From: Myxocyprinus asiaticus | Taxonomy: Eukaryota; Chordata; Actinopteri; Cypriniformes; Catostomidae | Assembly: GCF_019703515.2 (NCBI RefSeq) | Contig: NC_059373.1 | Span: 16,505,281-16,569,280 of the forward strand | Length of the DNA: 64,000 bases | Reading direction: 5' to 3' | In this document: one piece after another, positions 11,657 through 23,285 of the stretch | How positions within the stretch are numbered: position 1 is the first letter of the stretch | How the letters are laid out: each line of letters starts with the position of its first letter | Position numbers and translations under genes: made by a program | Notes under the pieces: generated by a model | What the model saw: the letters and a program-made list of their open reading frames with translations, nothing else | Database searches by the model: none | Told to the model about the DNA's origin: nothing

Positions 11657-13350
11657 GTAGTGCTAACTCTCTGTTTTTAGATTTGAAGTCTATTCAAAAT
11701 TTTCAAAAATCATATGCCATACTAATGCATTGCCATAGCAACTGTACAGAAATTTGACAAACACTATTTCCCATAATCTCTTTTGTTAAAATACTTTTTA
11801 TATATAAATAAAACTTATTGAACAAAGTTCATAGTATAGAAGTAATGGTGCAAATTTAGGCAGCTAGCATGGCTTCACTCACCTGTGAGCGAAAAGTGGG
11901 AAATGGAAAACCCGGAGAGGAGTAATTACAGAATGCTTTGAGCTGAGAAGGGAAATTGCCGTCACTCCACTCAAATACACTGGTGTACATCCCACATCTG
12001 GGTGTAGGTATGTACCTCCTACACAGACACAAACATCAAGCATCAACAAATAGCCCAAACATAATTGCTTGTGTTACAAGCTCTGACAAACTGTCTAGGC
12101 GAGACACACATGCATGTAATTGCTCACAGTAGGATATCCAGCAGGGCGATTGAAAGCACACCAAAGTCGCATTTACGCCAAGCAAAACAACAGGAATCAC
12201 ATTAATAAATGGCCAAAGCTTTGCATACTTCTTCATCTGACTTCAAACATTCCGGTAAAGGCCTCATCCTTGTATAGTCCATGTCAGTTTTTATGACCAA
12301 TGATGCACAGGTGTGTCTTCACTGTATCTTCCATTTCTAAATATCTGAAGCATCGGCCTTGCTGATGTCATGCCTCAAATGTGTCTCTAGCCTTAAACAC
12401 CCATTCAGATTCATACAGAAAGTCAGCTCTGGTAATTAAGTATGGAATACTGCTCAGTGAAGCCACGTTGACCTTTCACTCTATTATCGATTGAGTTTGG
12501 CATTTAGACTCTCGTTACAAAGGTGAACTGGGTCCCACGAGTACAGTGATGTCACAAGGTGACAGTGACATGAGCTGTGATGTTTTGATTGGTCCATTGC
12601 ATTTGTGATGGATACCTTTGGTGTAATATGCATTGAATGAAGCGCTCATCGTAAAGGGAATGAAAAAGTGTTTGGTTATAAAAGCTTGTAAAGGAATAAC
12701 ACTATTAGCACTTCTATCGATCTGAGAGAAGAAAATTCTGTATTCTTCCAACATAAGGCACTTAGGTTGATGGATTCAACAAGAGATTGTTCAGAAGGAA
12801 GTTTCCTAGGACATAAAGAGCAGCTGTTGCTATCTCCTTTATTTTTGCTTATTGCTTAAATAAAATGGCAACAGGAATATGATAATACACTAATGTTTGT
12901 GTCCATCTGTGCTCGTTTTCCATTGTTTTCCATTGTTTTTCTATGTAAACATGCACTAGATGGACTCTTTGACCACAGTCTAACTGTTTTATTTATTTAT
13001 TTATTTATTTTTTTATATATTTTTTATTTTAAGCATTTCATGCAGGAGCGGACTGTTTTTTAGATGCAGTGTCAGGTGAAAAAGGAACATCAACTTTTAA
13101 AAGCTCATCTCAAAATACCTGGGTTCTATTGCATGCATTTTTCTGCAATTACCATTTTTAGCACAAGAACGTGTTCGGTCTGAAAACCCCTCATGCAACC
13201 AGAATTTAGATTTGGATATATCTGTTTTATGATTAAACGATTTAAAAATTTCATGAAACAGTCTTATAATCATGATCATCTGTGGCACAACATCCTTGAA
13301 ATGTCCACTTTTTGAAAATCGGAAACAATCCAGTAAATGAAGTTATAGTT
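11657..13350. other. intronic sequence without recognised gene
   Basis: Apart from a TTTA-rich run at 12990-13030 I see no repeats or coding frames I can name. ORFs here are short and unconvincing. Confidence 0.35.
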
Positions 13351-13466
13351 AAAGGGATAGTTCTCCCAATAATACTCCTTTATAGTTCTCCTTTCAAGCT
13401 CCACAAAGGAAATAAAGGCAGCATATAAGTAATCCATATGACTTGAGCTGTTTAATTCATATATTC
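13351..13466. mobile_element. foldback MITE fragment (family A)
   Basis: AAAGGGATAGTTCTCCCAAT is followed by 'ctccacaaaggaaataaagg' and 'catatgacttgagctgttt', typical internal parts of family A. It is cut off by the Tc1 fragment that follows. Confidence 0.55.
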
Positions 13467-13477
13467 TGAAGCGATAA

Positions 13478-13981
13478 ATTTGAATGTATTCCAAGATAGC
13501 AAAGGAGTGGCTACGGTACAACTCTGTGAATGTCCTTGAGTGGCCCAGCCAGAACCCAGACTTGAACCCGATTGAACATCTCTGGAGAGATCTGAAAATT
13601 GCTGTGCACCGACGCTCCCCATCCAACCTGATGGAGCTTGAGAGGTCCTGCAAAGAAGAATGGGAGAAACTGCCCAAAAATAGGTGTGCCAAGCTTGTAG
13701 CATCATACTCAAAAAGACTTGAGGCTGTAATTGGTGCCAAAGGTGCTTCAACAAAGTATTGAGCAAAGGCTGTGAATACTTATGTACATGTGATTTTTTT
13801 TTCGTTTTTTATTTTTAATAAATTTGCAAAGATTTCAAACAAACTTCTTTCACGTTGTCATTATGGGGAATTGTTTGTAGAATTTTGAGGAAAATAACTA
13901 ATTTAATCAATTTTGGAATAAGGCTGTAACATAACAAAATGTGGAAAAAGTGAAGCGCTGTGAATACTTTCCAGATGCACT
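13478..13981 (+). mobile_element. Tc1-like element, 3' half (family 1)
   Basis: It holds the C-terminal third of a transposase, then 3' flank, ending at the inverted-repeat sequence GTGAATACTTTCCAGATGCA. Everything upstream of the catalytic C-terminus is missing. The last ~145 bases reappear at 14408-14552. Confidence 0.85.
13493..13762 (+). pseudogene. Tc1 transposase C-terminal fragment
   Basis: About 90 residues ending at TGA remain of a roughly 340-residue DDE transposase. The segment shows WPSQNPDLNPIEHLWRDLK, including the third catalytic acid (E of NPIEHLW), and ends AKGASTKY, the usual Tc1 C-terminus. The two catalytic aspartates and the DNA-binding domain are absent, so it cannot be functional. 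The ATG that opens the frame lies upstream of the homology. Confidence 0.85.
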
Positions 13982-13990
13982 GTGTGTGTA

Positions 13991-13991
<1 letters not shown>

Positions 13992-14051
<60 letters not shown>
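13992..14051. repeat. (TA)n microsatellite
   Basis: A TG/TA run followed by a near-perfect TA repeat, lying directly between the end of one Tc1 fragment and the start of another. Confidence 0.95.
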
Positions 14052-14053
<2 letters not shown>

Positions 14054-14402
14054 TTGTGCTCAAAAGTTTGCATACCCTGCCAGAAATTGTGAAATTTTGG
14101 CATTGATTTTGAAAATATGACTGATCATGCAAAAAAAAACAAAAAAAAAACTGTCTTTTATTTAAGGATAGTGATCATATGAAGCCATTTATTATCATAT
14201 AGTTGTTTGGCTCCTTTTTAAATCATAATGATAACAGAAATCACCCGAATGGTCCTGATCAAAAGTTTACATACCCTTGAATGTTTGGCCTTGTTACAGA
14301 CACACAAGGTGACACACACAGGTTTAAATTGCAATTAAAGGTTAATTTCCCACACCTGTGGCTTTTTAAATTGCAATTAGTGTCTGTATATAAATAGTCA
14401 AT
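14052..14402 (+). mobile_element. Tc1-like element, 5' end only (family 2)
   Basis: It begins CAGTTGTGCTCAAAAGTTTG, the same terminus as the element at 36264-37867. It includes the inner direct repeat 'gatcaaaagtttacataccc' and the 5' flank up to 'tataaatagtcaatgag', then stops before any transposase codon and joins family-1 sequence. Confidence 0.85.
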
Positions 14403-14552
14403 GAGTAACAAACTTCTTTCACATTGTCATTATGGGGTATTGTTTGTAGAATTTTGAGGAAAATAATGAATTTAATCCATTTTGGAATAAGGCTGAAACA
14501 TAACAAAATGTGGAAAAAGTGAAGCGCTGTGAATACTTTCCGGATGCACTGT
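14403..14552 (+). mobile_element. second copy of Tc1 family-1 3' end
   Basis: From 'aacaaacttctttcac' to 'tttccggatgcactg' it repeats 13837-13981 with few differences. Together with 14052-14402 it makes a chimeric element: family-2 5' end plus family-1 3' end. Confidence 0.85.
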
Positions 14553-14929
14553 ATGCAATGAGCATGCTCTCCCCAAGGAGTTTGTTCGAGAGCAGAGGAA
14601 AAGAACTAAATTGTAATTCATGCATTGAGCACAGCAGCTGTGATCTCTCTGCGTTTTGGTGTGAGAGATACTCTAAGAACGGCCATCTTCCATAATACTC
14701 ATCAGGCTTGGATGGCTGCAGTGACTGCCTCATAACACTGAGTAACAGAAAACATCTTGTGGTCAGGATTTACCTCCCATACAACACTCAGATCTTCCAT
14801 TTGTCTGGAAACAACACAGATCACTGTTAAAAATGCTAAAAGGAGTTGTATCAAATATTTTTTACTCATTATTTCTCTTTAGGTTCATTTATTTTTTAAG
14901 AAAAGTTTAAATGCCAGAAACGATCATGC
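14553..14929. other. unclassified intronic sequence
   Basis: No gene or clear repeat is seen between the chimeric Tc1 element and the local duplication at 14930. Confidence 0.3.
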
Positions 14930-15442
14930 CATTTTTCAACCTCTTTCTGACCCGTAGAATTCAAATAAAATCACAAACAAAAACTAACTTACTGTACATT
15001 TGAGCTTCTTCAAAGTTTTAGATTCATCCCAGTGATTTGAGTCTTTTGAATCCATTTAACCAACAAAATTAATTCAGTCACCATTTCTGCAGATTACAGT
15101 AGGCGATGACAAATGACAATGGCAAGTGTCAAATTAAATTGACAAATATAATACCACTTAAAAGGTTAGCATATTTTTTGTTCCAAAAATGGTCATAATT
15201 TAGTATTTATTTTCACCCTCTCTCTGACCCTTAGAATTCAATGGGCCACTTTTCACTGCCGCATCTGTCAGACTTATGTTAAATATTATTATGTAGTATA
15301 TCATGTAGTGACCAATACTTAACAAATCAAAACTTACATACAAATCAGTGTAGCTTCTTCAAAGATTGTGATTCATCCCAGTGACTTGAGTCTTTTGAAT
15401 CTGTTTACAAAAAAAAAAAAAAAAAAATCTGTTCACTGATTT
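14930..15442. repeat. diverged local tandem duplication (~280-350 bp unit)
   Basis: The segments 'tttctgacccgtagaattcaa' / 'tctctgacccttagaattcaa' (14944 and 15224) and 'gcttcttcaaag...gattcatcccagtga' (15004 and 15353) occur in the same order twice. The second unit was later split by the hAT element and resumes at 17663 ('agtcgccatttctggaggttaca'). Confidence 0.7.
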
Positions 15443-17654
15443 AGGGCTGCAACAACTAATCGAAAAAATATAATAATATAGGACACAATAAAAAGATAAT
15501 TATCGACAGTGGAAATCATCGACAACGAATTTCACAATCGATTAGTTGGATATATGCGGCAAGTATCAGTGACGTCACTTAACAGCCTGGTGAAAATGTG
15601 TTGCATGATGAAACTCATTTGAAAAACAACAGAGACAACTTGAAGCAGACAAAACACCACCCAAGTTATCCAGTGCACGAGAGCACTTTATAAACACTTC
15701 AAAGAAGATCATAATAAGAATACAGTTTAATATGGAGCGTTAGCTGCTTCAGGTACATTGACAGAGGGCGTGTGCTATTTGATGCGCTTAAGAGTTGTTT
15801 CTCTCCAGCACGACTTGCCTTTTACTGCTATTTTCGATGTTTTATAATGTATACATGTTATGAATTCAAAATCAGGTGCGTATTTCGCAAAACTGTTTGA
15901 TTTTACCACATGCGAGTCTCTGTTAAACCTCAGTGAGCAAGCGAGTGAGTACATCCGCGTCAGTAAAGCCGATCGCAATGGAGAAAGGGAGCACAATCAT
16001 TTTGATTAAACTGGGTTTTGCAGTTAGTAATCGTGCAACATCATACCTCGATTTCAGTTTCAATGTAATTAATTGTGCAGCTTTCATGGATATCACACTG
16101 TCTCATTACTCAAGGTGTGTCAGTTTTTAAAGTGTTTTTGATAATATTTCTTCAACATGTGAGCGCATATAATATAATGAGTAGCTTTGAGACTTTTCAG
16201 CGCGAGTGTGAATCTGCTCTGCATTTACAGATTGTTTTATTCTGCCTCTTTTATTCAATAAAGGCATCATTTCCAACTGTTTAATTCAACTCAGAACACT
16301 ACACTCATATGGGCTGTGTCTCGTTTGGAAGGATGCGTCCTCCGGAGGTTGCATTTGTCGGCCGCATACTTCATCGGGGCTGTCTCATTTCAGAAAAGAG
16401 AGTAGGACACTTCGAATGCAGCCTTCGAATGCAACCTTCTTTCACAGGAATTCGGAGGATGCATGAGGTGTATCCTTCGTGGGCACTCACAACCCACAAT
16501 TCTTTGCTTCAACGGAAATGTCTAAAAAAAATGATGCCAATTTGCCCGTAAATATGATGTTCAAATGCAAGGAATGTTAATTCCCGAGTTGAAGTACCTC
16601 AGTAGATGGGTGCAGAGTGTATAATTATATTAATATATAATTAAATAAAGTATTAGACTAAAAGTACACCTGTAAAATCTATTTTCTTTTCTCTTTACAT
16701 CATTATAACTCTCCTAAAATGTACCTCATTCCCTTCCAGAGGGACTTTGTTCCCTTCTCACTCAAAGCGCTCCGCTTGTTAAAGAGTGCCGTGCTGTCAT
16801 AGCAACCATGTTACATTCCGTTTCCGTTTGTCCTACGAAGGCCATCTCATTTAAACGAGACTTGTTTAAAGGAGGACACTCAGTATACTGCAACCTTCAA
16901 AGGATGCATCCTACCTAGCATGCAGTCTTCCAAACGAGACACAGCCCTCGTCAGGTACGATTTTCCCCTGTGCTCTCTCAAAACCGGCACTTGCTGCAAC
17001 AGCATACACAACAATAGTTCCTGTTGTCACTCAGGTGATTGTTTTATATTAAACTGTATATAATGCTGAATATAATGTATAATAATTGCAAGGGTCCTGA
17101 TATTTGAAAGGCCTGATAATGCCAAATGTAATGTCTGATTTCACCAGTGAATTTATACCATGGCAAACATAAATTTACTGGATAAGCATACATATATTTA
17201 TTTATTTTGTTTTTCATTTTTTTTTTTTTTTTTTTTTTTGTTTAGAAACATATAATTAGTGACAATACTATTTTAAAACCTGCGATATTAATTTAAAATA
17301 CTTAAAATGTATGTAATCAGTGACAGAACAAACATATGTATCTAACATAATTATGTGTTTTTCAGCTTGGCAGAATTACTAATATTTCTATTTTGGTGTC
17401 ACCAGTGCCCTCAGCTGGGCTGATTTTTTTTGTCCCACTCCATCCCGATGGATCATTTTACTCTTTAATGAACAGTACGTTGTTAAGTTTTACAAGTAAA
17501 AGGAACTGTTTTGCATATTGTCCTGAAAGTAATAATAATAAATGTAAATGTAACTTTTCATGATTCAGGCTTTGTTTATCCAATTAATCTATTAATCAAA
17601 AGAAATAATTGAAGATTAATCGATTATCATAATAATCGTTAGTTGCAGCCATAC
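15443..17654. mobile_element. hAT non-autonomous element, 2.2 kb, 8-bp target duplication
   Basis: The left end AGGGCTGCAACAACTAATCG and the right end CGATTATCATAATAATCG/TTAGTTGCAGCC are inverted copies. The flanks carry the direct repeat ACTGATTT (15435-15442 and 17655-17662), the 8-bp duplication expected of hAT. The insertion splits the second unit of the 14930 duplication. No transposase frame is present; part of the interior is a nested element at 16311-16947. Confidence 0.8.
16311..16947. mobile_element. inverted-repeat MITE nested in the hAT element, 637 bp
   Basis: It has a perfect 21-bp terminal inverted repeat starting GGGCTGTGTCTCGTTTGGAA and ending with its complement TTCCAAACGAGACACAGCCC. 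Further inward, GGATGCGTCC/GGATGCATCC boxes are also inverted. I could not read a convincing target duplication, so the superfamily is left open (hAT possible). Confidence 0.75.
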
Positions 17655-17699
17655 ACTGATTTGTTTAGTCGCCATTTCTGGAGGTTACATAGTCTTTTA

Positions 17700-18377
17700 T
17701 GTGTTATAACTGAGTCATTGAATCATATCTTCTATTGGCTTCTATTTATTTATTTAAGAAATTCATACATAGCCACAGTTTATGTTAAACTACAAAACTA
17801 ATATAAAGCATTTAAGCATGACCTTTTTATATGAAAAATAAATAAGATAATGAGAAACCTAAATTCTATCATAATGGAAATTTAGTCATGTGTTTCTATA
17901 ACTTTGGTTGTGTATATATATATCTGTATATTTTATATAATTATATTTTAAAATGTGATAACTTCATTTGCTGTCAGCTACACAAACACACAAACTAATG
18001 TTAACTGAATAGATACTGCAGAGCAAACAATGTCACATAACAGCTGTGCAGCTAGACTAGCCCCTAATAATGCAACAATGGGTTCAACAGTACAATAACT
18101 GTTCAGACTAAGTGTTACTGTCACTGAAAGGCACTAAATGGTTCACGATGACTGCAGAAGTCACATCATATGAATCCGAATGAGTGAGTGACTGGAATTA
18201 GTTACTATTTTATCAGTAAAACACTATATGAGACTTAACAGCAATTCACATGCTGACTCTTTGTTCGGTATGCCATATTCTAAGAGTGAGATTTATCCAA
18301 GCTTTTTAAAATAGCAAAAGTCAATATCTTGTTTATACAGTGCTATGTTTTTTTACTTTGATCTTTAAAGGTGAAAA

Positions 18378-18380
<3 letters not shown>
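17700..18380. other. AT-rich intronic sequence without recognised gene
   Basis: No coding or repeat signal was identified; a T-run at 17217-17239 lies in the hAT element just before. A short AT microsatellite lies near 17913-17940. Confidence 0.35.

Positions 18381-18446
<66 letters not shown>
18381..18446. repeat. (TA)n microsatellite
   Basis: About 33 TA units. The long isoleucine-tyrosine frames on both strands here are artefacts of this repeat. Confidence 0.97.
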
Positions 18447-18451
<5 letters not shown>

Positions 18452-19368
18452 CTTGCCATAGATGTGGCTGTCTTGTCGGGCACTTCTCACGCACTTTACA
18501 GTCTAGCGGATCCCACAAAAGCTCAATCCATAACACTCTTTTCCAATTAACTGTTGTCCAATGTCTGTGTTTCTTTCTCCACTCTAACATTTTCTTTTCG
18601 TTATTCTGTTTCAAAAGTGTTTTTTCTTTGCAATTATTTCCATAATGCCTGCACCCCTGAGTCTTCTCTTTACTGTTGTACATGAAACTGGTGTTGAGCG
18701 GGTAGAATTCAATGAAGCTGTCAGCTTAGGACATGTGAGGCGTCTATTTCTCAAACTAGAGGCTCTGATGTACTTATCCTCTTGTTTAGTTGTACATCTG
18801 GCCTTCCACATCTCTTTCTGTCCTTGTTAGAGCCAGTTATCCTTTGTCTTTGAAGACTGTAGTGTACACCTTTTTATGAAATCTTCAGTTTTTTGGGGCA
18901 ATTTCAAGCATTGTATAGCCTTCATTCCTCAAAACAATGATTGACTGACGAGTTTCTTTTTTGCCATTTTTGATCTAATATTGACCTTAAGACATGCCAG
19001 TCTATTGCATACTGTGGCAACTCAAAAACAAACCCAAAGACAATGTTAAGCTTCATTTAACAAACCAAATAGCTTTCAACTGTGTTTGATATAATGGCAA
19101 ATTATTTTCTAGTACCAAATTAGCAATTTAGCATGATTACTCAAGGATAAGGTGTTGGAGTGATGACTGCTGGAAATGGGGCCTGTCTAGATTTGATCAA
19201 AAATGACTTTTTTTCAAATAGTGATGGTGCTTTTTTTTTTTTACATCAGTAATGTCCTGACTATACTTTGTGATCAGTTGAATGCCACTTTGGGGAATGA
19301 AAGTACCAATTTCCTTCCGAAACAATAAAATCTGTACATTAATCCAAACTTTTGGCTGCCAGTGTGTA
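18447..19368 (-). mobile_element. Tc1-like element, 5' half (family 3), antisense
   Basis: Its 5' terminus on the - strand is at about 19368 (ACACTGGCAGCCAAAAGTTT). It runs through the 5' flank and the first half of a transposase and stops at the (TA)n tract at 18446, where the rest of the catalytic domain should be. Confidence 0.85.
18460..18811 (-). pseudogene. Tc1 transposase N-terminal/central fragment
   Basis: The - strand shows TKQEDKYIRASSLRNRRLT, LTASLNSTRSTPVSCTTVKR (the second helix-turn-helix region) and KKHRHWTTVNWKRVLW, the segment just before the first catalytic aspartate. These are spread over more than one frame (a break lies near 18611-18683). The WTDES-type motif is altered (WIELLWD) and the second and third catalytic positions are missing, so it is dead. 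Confidence 0.8.
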
Positions 19369-19370
19369 TT

Positions 19371-20990
19371 AGTGCCCAACCGATATATCGGTATATAAAT
19401 ATTAGCCTTTTACCGATATGCGTCGATATGAAAACTTTTTTTCAGAACATATAATGCAGAAAACAATGTTTTAGAATTGGTGTCATTATGTAGTTTGTCC
19501 AGCAAAGCGCGCTCCGACTCCATTGTTTACATAGCTGAACTGACGGTGGCTCTGCAGACAGGGCGGAGTTCAGCGGTGTCATCACGGTACGTTGTTAACT
19601 AGTCTGTTGAATACATATTGAAAACTTAATAAACAATGACCCCATCATTTTCCCTTTTCAGTATAACTAATATAACGTTAACCTTGTCCCTGACAACCAT
19701 GTCACTCATGCCTGTTTGCTGTTAGCCAGCTATAGTTTGTCAGTGCAGTCAGTAATGTAGCAGATTGAAATGTAAACATCAGAGCATCTTTTTGCAGCTC
19801 AGCAGACAACGGTGCGGTGGTGGATTTTGTCTGTTGAGTGTTGATTTCACACTATGTTATAACTTAGTTGGTGAGACACAATGCTGGAAAGTAAAATAAA
19901 CAGTGTCCGTCTTTTACTCTCCGTGACAACAAGCTTATAGCTAACTAGCTAATCATGTAGCTACTTTCATTGTTGTCAGCTGAGTGGAAGCTAATGAGTA
20001 AACATGTATTCACCAAACTGTTTTGTTTAGGATTCACAGTTTGGTACCCCCTTCAACTGAACAATTCTAGTCGTCTCATTTATAAAATGTCATATTTAAA
20101 AGTCTGGTTTTCCACCTTTGAAAGTATCCCCTGAACTTGTATAGCAGAATACGGTGTAACACGGCTGCCGCTGTTTATCTTGACTCGGCAGTATTAATAT
20201 AGTCAGCATTTGACTGATACTAAACAGTACTGATGTTTATTTAGCTATTTATTTTATTTTTATTCTTTATTTTAATGGTCAGCATTTGACTGATACTAAA
20301 CAGTACTGATGTTTATTTAGCTATTTATTTTATTTTTATTTATTCTTTATTTTAATGGTCAGCATTTGACTGATACTGAAGAGTACTGATGTTTATTTAT
20401 CTATTTGTTTTATTTTTATTTATTCTTTATTTTAATGGTCAGCATTTGACTGATACTAAACATACAGTACTGATGTTTATTTAGCTATTCGTTTTATTTT
20501 TATTTATTCTTTATTTTAATGGTCAGCATTTGACTGATACTAAACAGTACTGATGTTTATTTATCTATTTGTTTTATTTTTATTTATTCTTTATTTTAAT
20601 GGTCAGCATTTGACTGATACTAAACATACAGTACTGATGTTTATTTAGCTATTTATTGTATTTTTATTTATTCTTTATTTTAATGGTCAGCATTTGACTG
20701 ATACTAAACAGTACTGATGTTTATTAAACTATTTGTTTTATTTTTATATATTCTTTATTTTAATGGTCAGCATTTGACTGATACTAAACATACAGTACTG
20801 ATGTTTATTTAGCTATTTATTGTATTTTTATTTATTCTTTATTTTCTGTGTTAATTTCTAGAATTTGTTGACATTGTATAATAATAATGTTAAATATTCT
20901 TTGATAAAAATATTTGTTTAAGAAAGCAGCCTTCTGAGTACCTTTGCATAGTCATATCGGTGCAAAATCAGTGAAAAATCCACATAGAAA
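19371..20990. mobile_element. hAT-like element containing a minisatellite (right end unclear)
   Basis: The left end AGTGCCCAACCGATATATCG is followed by further cgatat repeats. A 'tatcggtgcaaaatcagtga' piece at about 20957 looks like the degraded right subterminal region. No transposase is seen. The interior was expanded by the repeat at 20202-20850. Confidence 0.5.
20202..20850. repeat. minisatellite, 8 copies of an 80/84-bp unit
   Basis: Units begin GTCAGCATTTGACTGATACT at 20202, 20278, 20358, 20438, 20522, 20602, 20686 and 20766; spacings are 76, 80, 80, 84, 80, 84 and 80. Later units alternate between 'ctaaacagtactg' and 'ctaaacatacagtactg'. Each unit ends in a T-rich TTTATTTTTATT tract. 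Confidence 0.95.
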
Positions 20991-21015
20991 AGTTCTGTTT
21001 TCATTCCAGCTCAAA

Positions 21016-21019
<4 letters not shown>

Positions 21020-21053
<34 letters not shown>
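21020..21053. repeat. (TA)n microsatellite
   Basis: A simple TA repeat following the hAT-like element. Confidence 0.95.
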
Positions 21054-21056
<3 letters not shown>

Positions 21057-21879
21057 GTAAAATATATTGGATTTCATTTATGGAATTCATGAGGGCCAAG
21101 ACTCTCATCACACCTTCTTCGAATATTTGTATACTTGACTTTCAACTTCATTAAATCCAAAGTGTCAAAAAATGCCTACATTCCTCCCGCCTCTCGTTTT
21201 TGTGCCCTCGGATTGGATTTACTATAGCTGTTTTAATTAAATGTCTGCAAACCAGCACGTTTAGGGGATCGGAGGGATAATTAACAATGGCTTGCGTGAA
21301 AGCTAGCTATCAGCAAAGGTCAAGAAAGAAAGTGTTATAGTCACACCAAGGGATGAAAAAAAAATGCTGAATATTTTATTTCATTGTTAAAAGGGTGTTG
21401 CACCAGACTGAGAAGGATGTGGGTATGTTTTAGATATTAAAGTTTGTTAAAATTTGAAACCGGCTAGTCATTCAGTTTGCCTGAGGGCAGATGGGGGCCC
21501 TGTAGTTCAACACTCTTCCAGATGGAATTGGTAATTGACCTCAGCACAGCTCGCACTTATTAAAAGCAGCACTGTCCGAATTGGAGGAACAGTCCAACAC
21601 ATACAGTATATGAGTGAAAAAAATAATTTTGTAAATCGGATTTTGCTAGTTTAATCAAAACACGAAACTTTTGTCCATGTGACACAAAAGGTAATAGCTT
21701 TGTGCAAGTAACAGATTGAAATTTAAGTCATATTCACAAATAGTTTTTCCCTTCAGTAAGCTGTTAAGTGCTTTGACTGAATCATAGAGTCTGATTTTCA
21801 AGAATCTTATCAGTCCGATTTGTAAAAGAATCATCAAGACTTGTTAAATATCGGTCCAGTTTTATGATACTTTTATGGT
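21054..21879. other. intronic sequence without recognised gene
   Basis: Mixed composition; the 21180-21340 and 21440-21600 stretches look unique, with no repeats I can name. Confidence 0.35.
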
Positions 21880-22024
21880 GCTCTTTTTGTCAGTTTGGAC
21901 CTTGACAGCCCCAGTCCTATTGTGTTCCACAGAAGAAAGAATTTCATTGGCGACAATTGTAACAATATGACAGTGAGTAAATAGTGACAGATTTTTACAT
22001 TTTTAGGTAAACCACTCCTTTAAG
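21880..22024. mobile_element. foldback MITE fragment (family A, right arm)
   Basis: 'gtgttccacagaagaaagaa', 'gacagtgagtaaatagtgacag' and 'gtaaaccactcctttaa' are the complement of the family-A left arm. Confidence 0.55.
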
Positions 22025-23232
22025 ATCCTGTTCCTTTGGCTGGCATTGTATTAGTCACTCAGATATGCAGCTTACATTAGTGACTCTTTAAAGCAAATAA
22101 ACCTTTCTCTGTAAGTGCAGTAGTTCTTTCCCGTCCAGAATCTGTAGATTATTTTCCAGTTACTTTTTGGGGACACTAATTAAATTTGACTTTACAGTAA
22201 AAGCATAAAGATTGAAAGGAAGGGAAAAAATTACATTGCTTATGTGTCTTTTTGAATGTGCAGGCCCAGAATTGTGTCCTAAAATAGATTCTCCTCCTCT
22301 GCTGGCCTGTTTGGCAGGCGCTGCTCTGTGTGACCTGCCTGCTCTGATTAGCTCGGTGGTGGGGAAGGAGCCCAGTGTTGGGAAATGAGCAGAGCTCATC
22401 AGGCCAATGGGGTCAAGGTGACTATGGCCAAGAGGCCGTGACAGACTTCAGAAAACTTTTTTCTAACTTTCTGTTCTTTCTTTAATGGTATCTTTTTTTT
22501 TTTTTTTTTTTTTTAATTATAGTCCAGGGTTTTGCTTTAAAGATTCACTGTAGCAATATTGCAACATTTATAACTACATTTAATAGCAGCTCACACTCTG
22601 AAATGTATCATAGCAACACGTTTGGCAGAACAATGTTTACGGAGATCAAGACTGCAACTAAAATTAACTGATTGCGACAATAATTTAAAATCTAGTCGCC
22701 ACTGGCGACAGTCATGTTGTGTGTGTTCATATGCGGTTTCGTCAGATATCATCTTGTAAGTTATTGAATATATTTTTAGAACGCGCACAACCAGTGTGTC
22801 TTGTGGTGCTTTTTACCCATTCTGTTGTGATGAGCACTCTGCACCGCACGCAACAACAAATCCAGCATGAGTCGTGAACAAATGACTCTTTTGAATCGGG
22901 TCTTTTTCAAAAAGAAATTAGGGTTTGAACTCAGGAGCTCAGGTTAGCAGTTTGAGTCAGATTCACTTTCTCAACAAATCAGCCATCATTGAGCTCACAA
23001 CTGGGAGCACAAAAATGTCAAAATAAGAGTCCCATGTGTATTTCGGGCTTCTTTATAATTAATAGTCCCATATTGTATACCACTTTTTTCTTATGGTAAT
23101 TATTGATTGGGATTGGAGTAGCACAATAAACTGCATCTAGGATTTCATTCAGTTTGCACTCTTGTAGTCTCTGTGTCTGGGGCCATCCGGTAACAGTAAA
23201 GAAAGACTAAGACAATATTTTAAAACAATTAG

Positions 23233-23233
<1 letters not shown>
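22025..23233. other. intronic sequence without recognised gene
   Basis: No coding signal. A T-run lies at 22493-22514. 22270-22440 is GC-richer and could be conserved, but nothing definite is visible. Confidence 0.35.

Positions 23234-23234
<1 letters not shown>

Positions 23235-23283
<49 letters not shown>
23235..23283. repeat. (TA)n microsatellite
   Basis: A simple TA repeat of about 24 units. Confidence 0.97.

Positions 23284-23285
<2 letters not shown>

Noticed and set aside
18333..18683. Long frames with Ile-Tyr repeats on both strands (also near 13815-14132 and 23149-23349)
   Set aside because: The repeats are translations of (TA)n microsatellites; only the flanking Tc1 transposase part at 18.5 kb is real homology.
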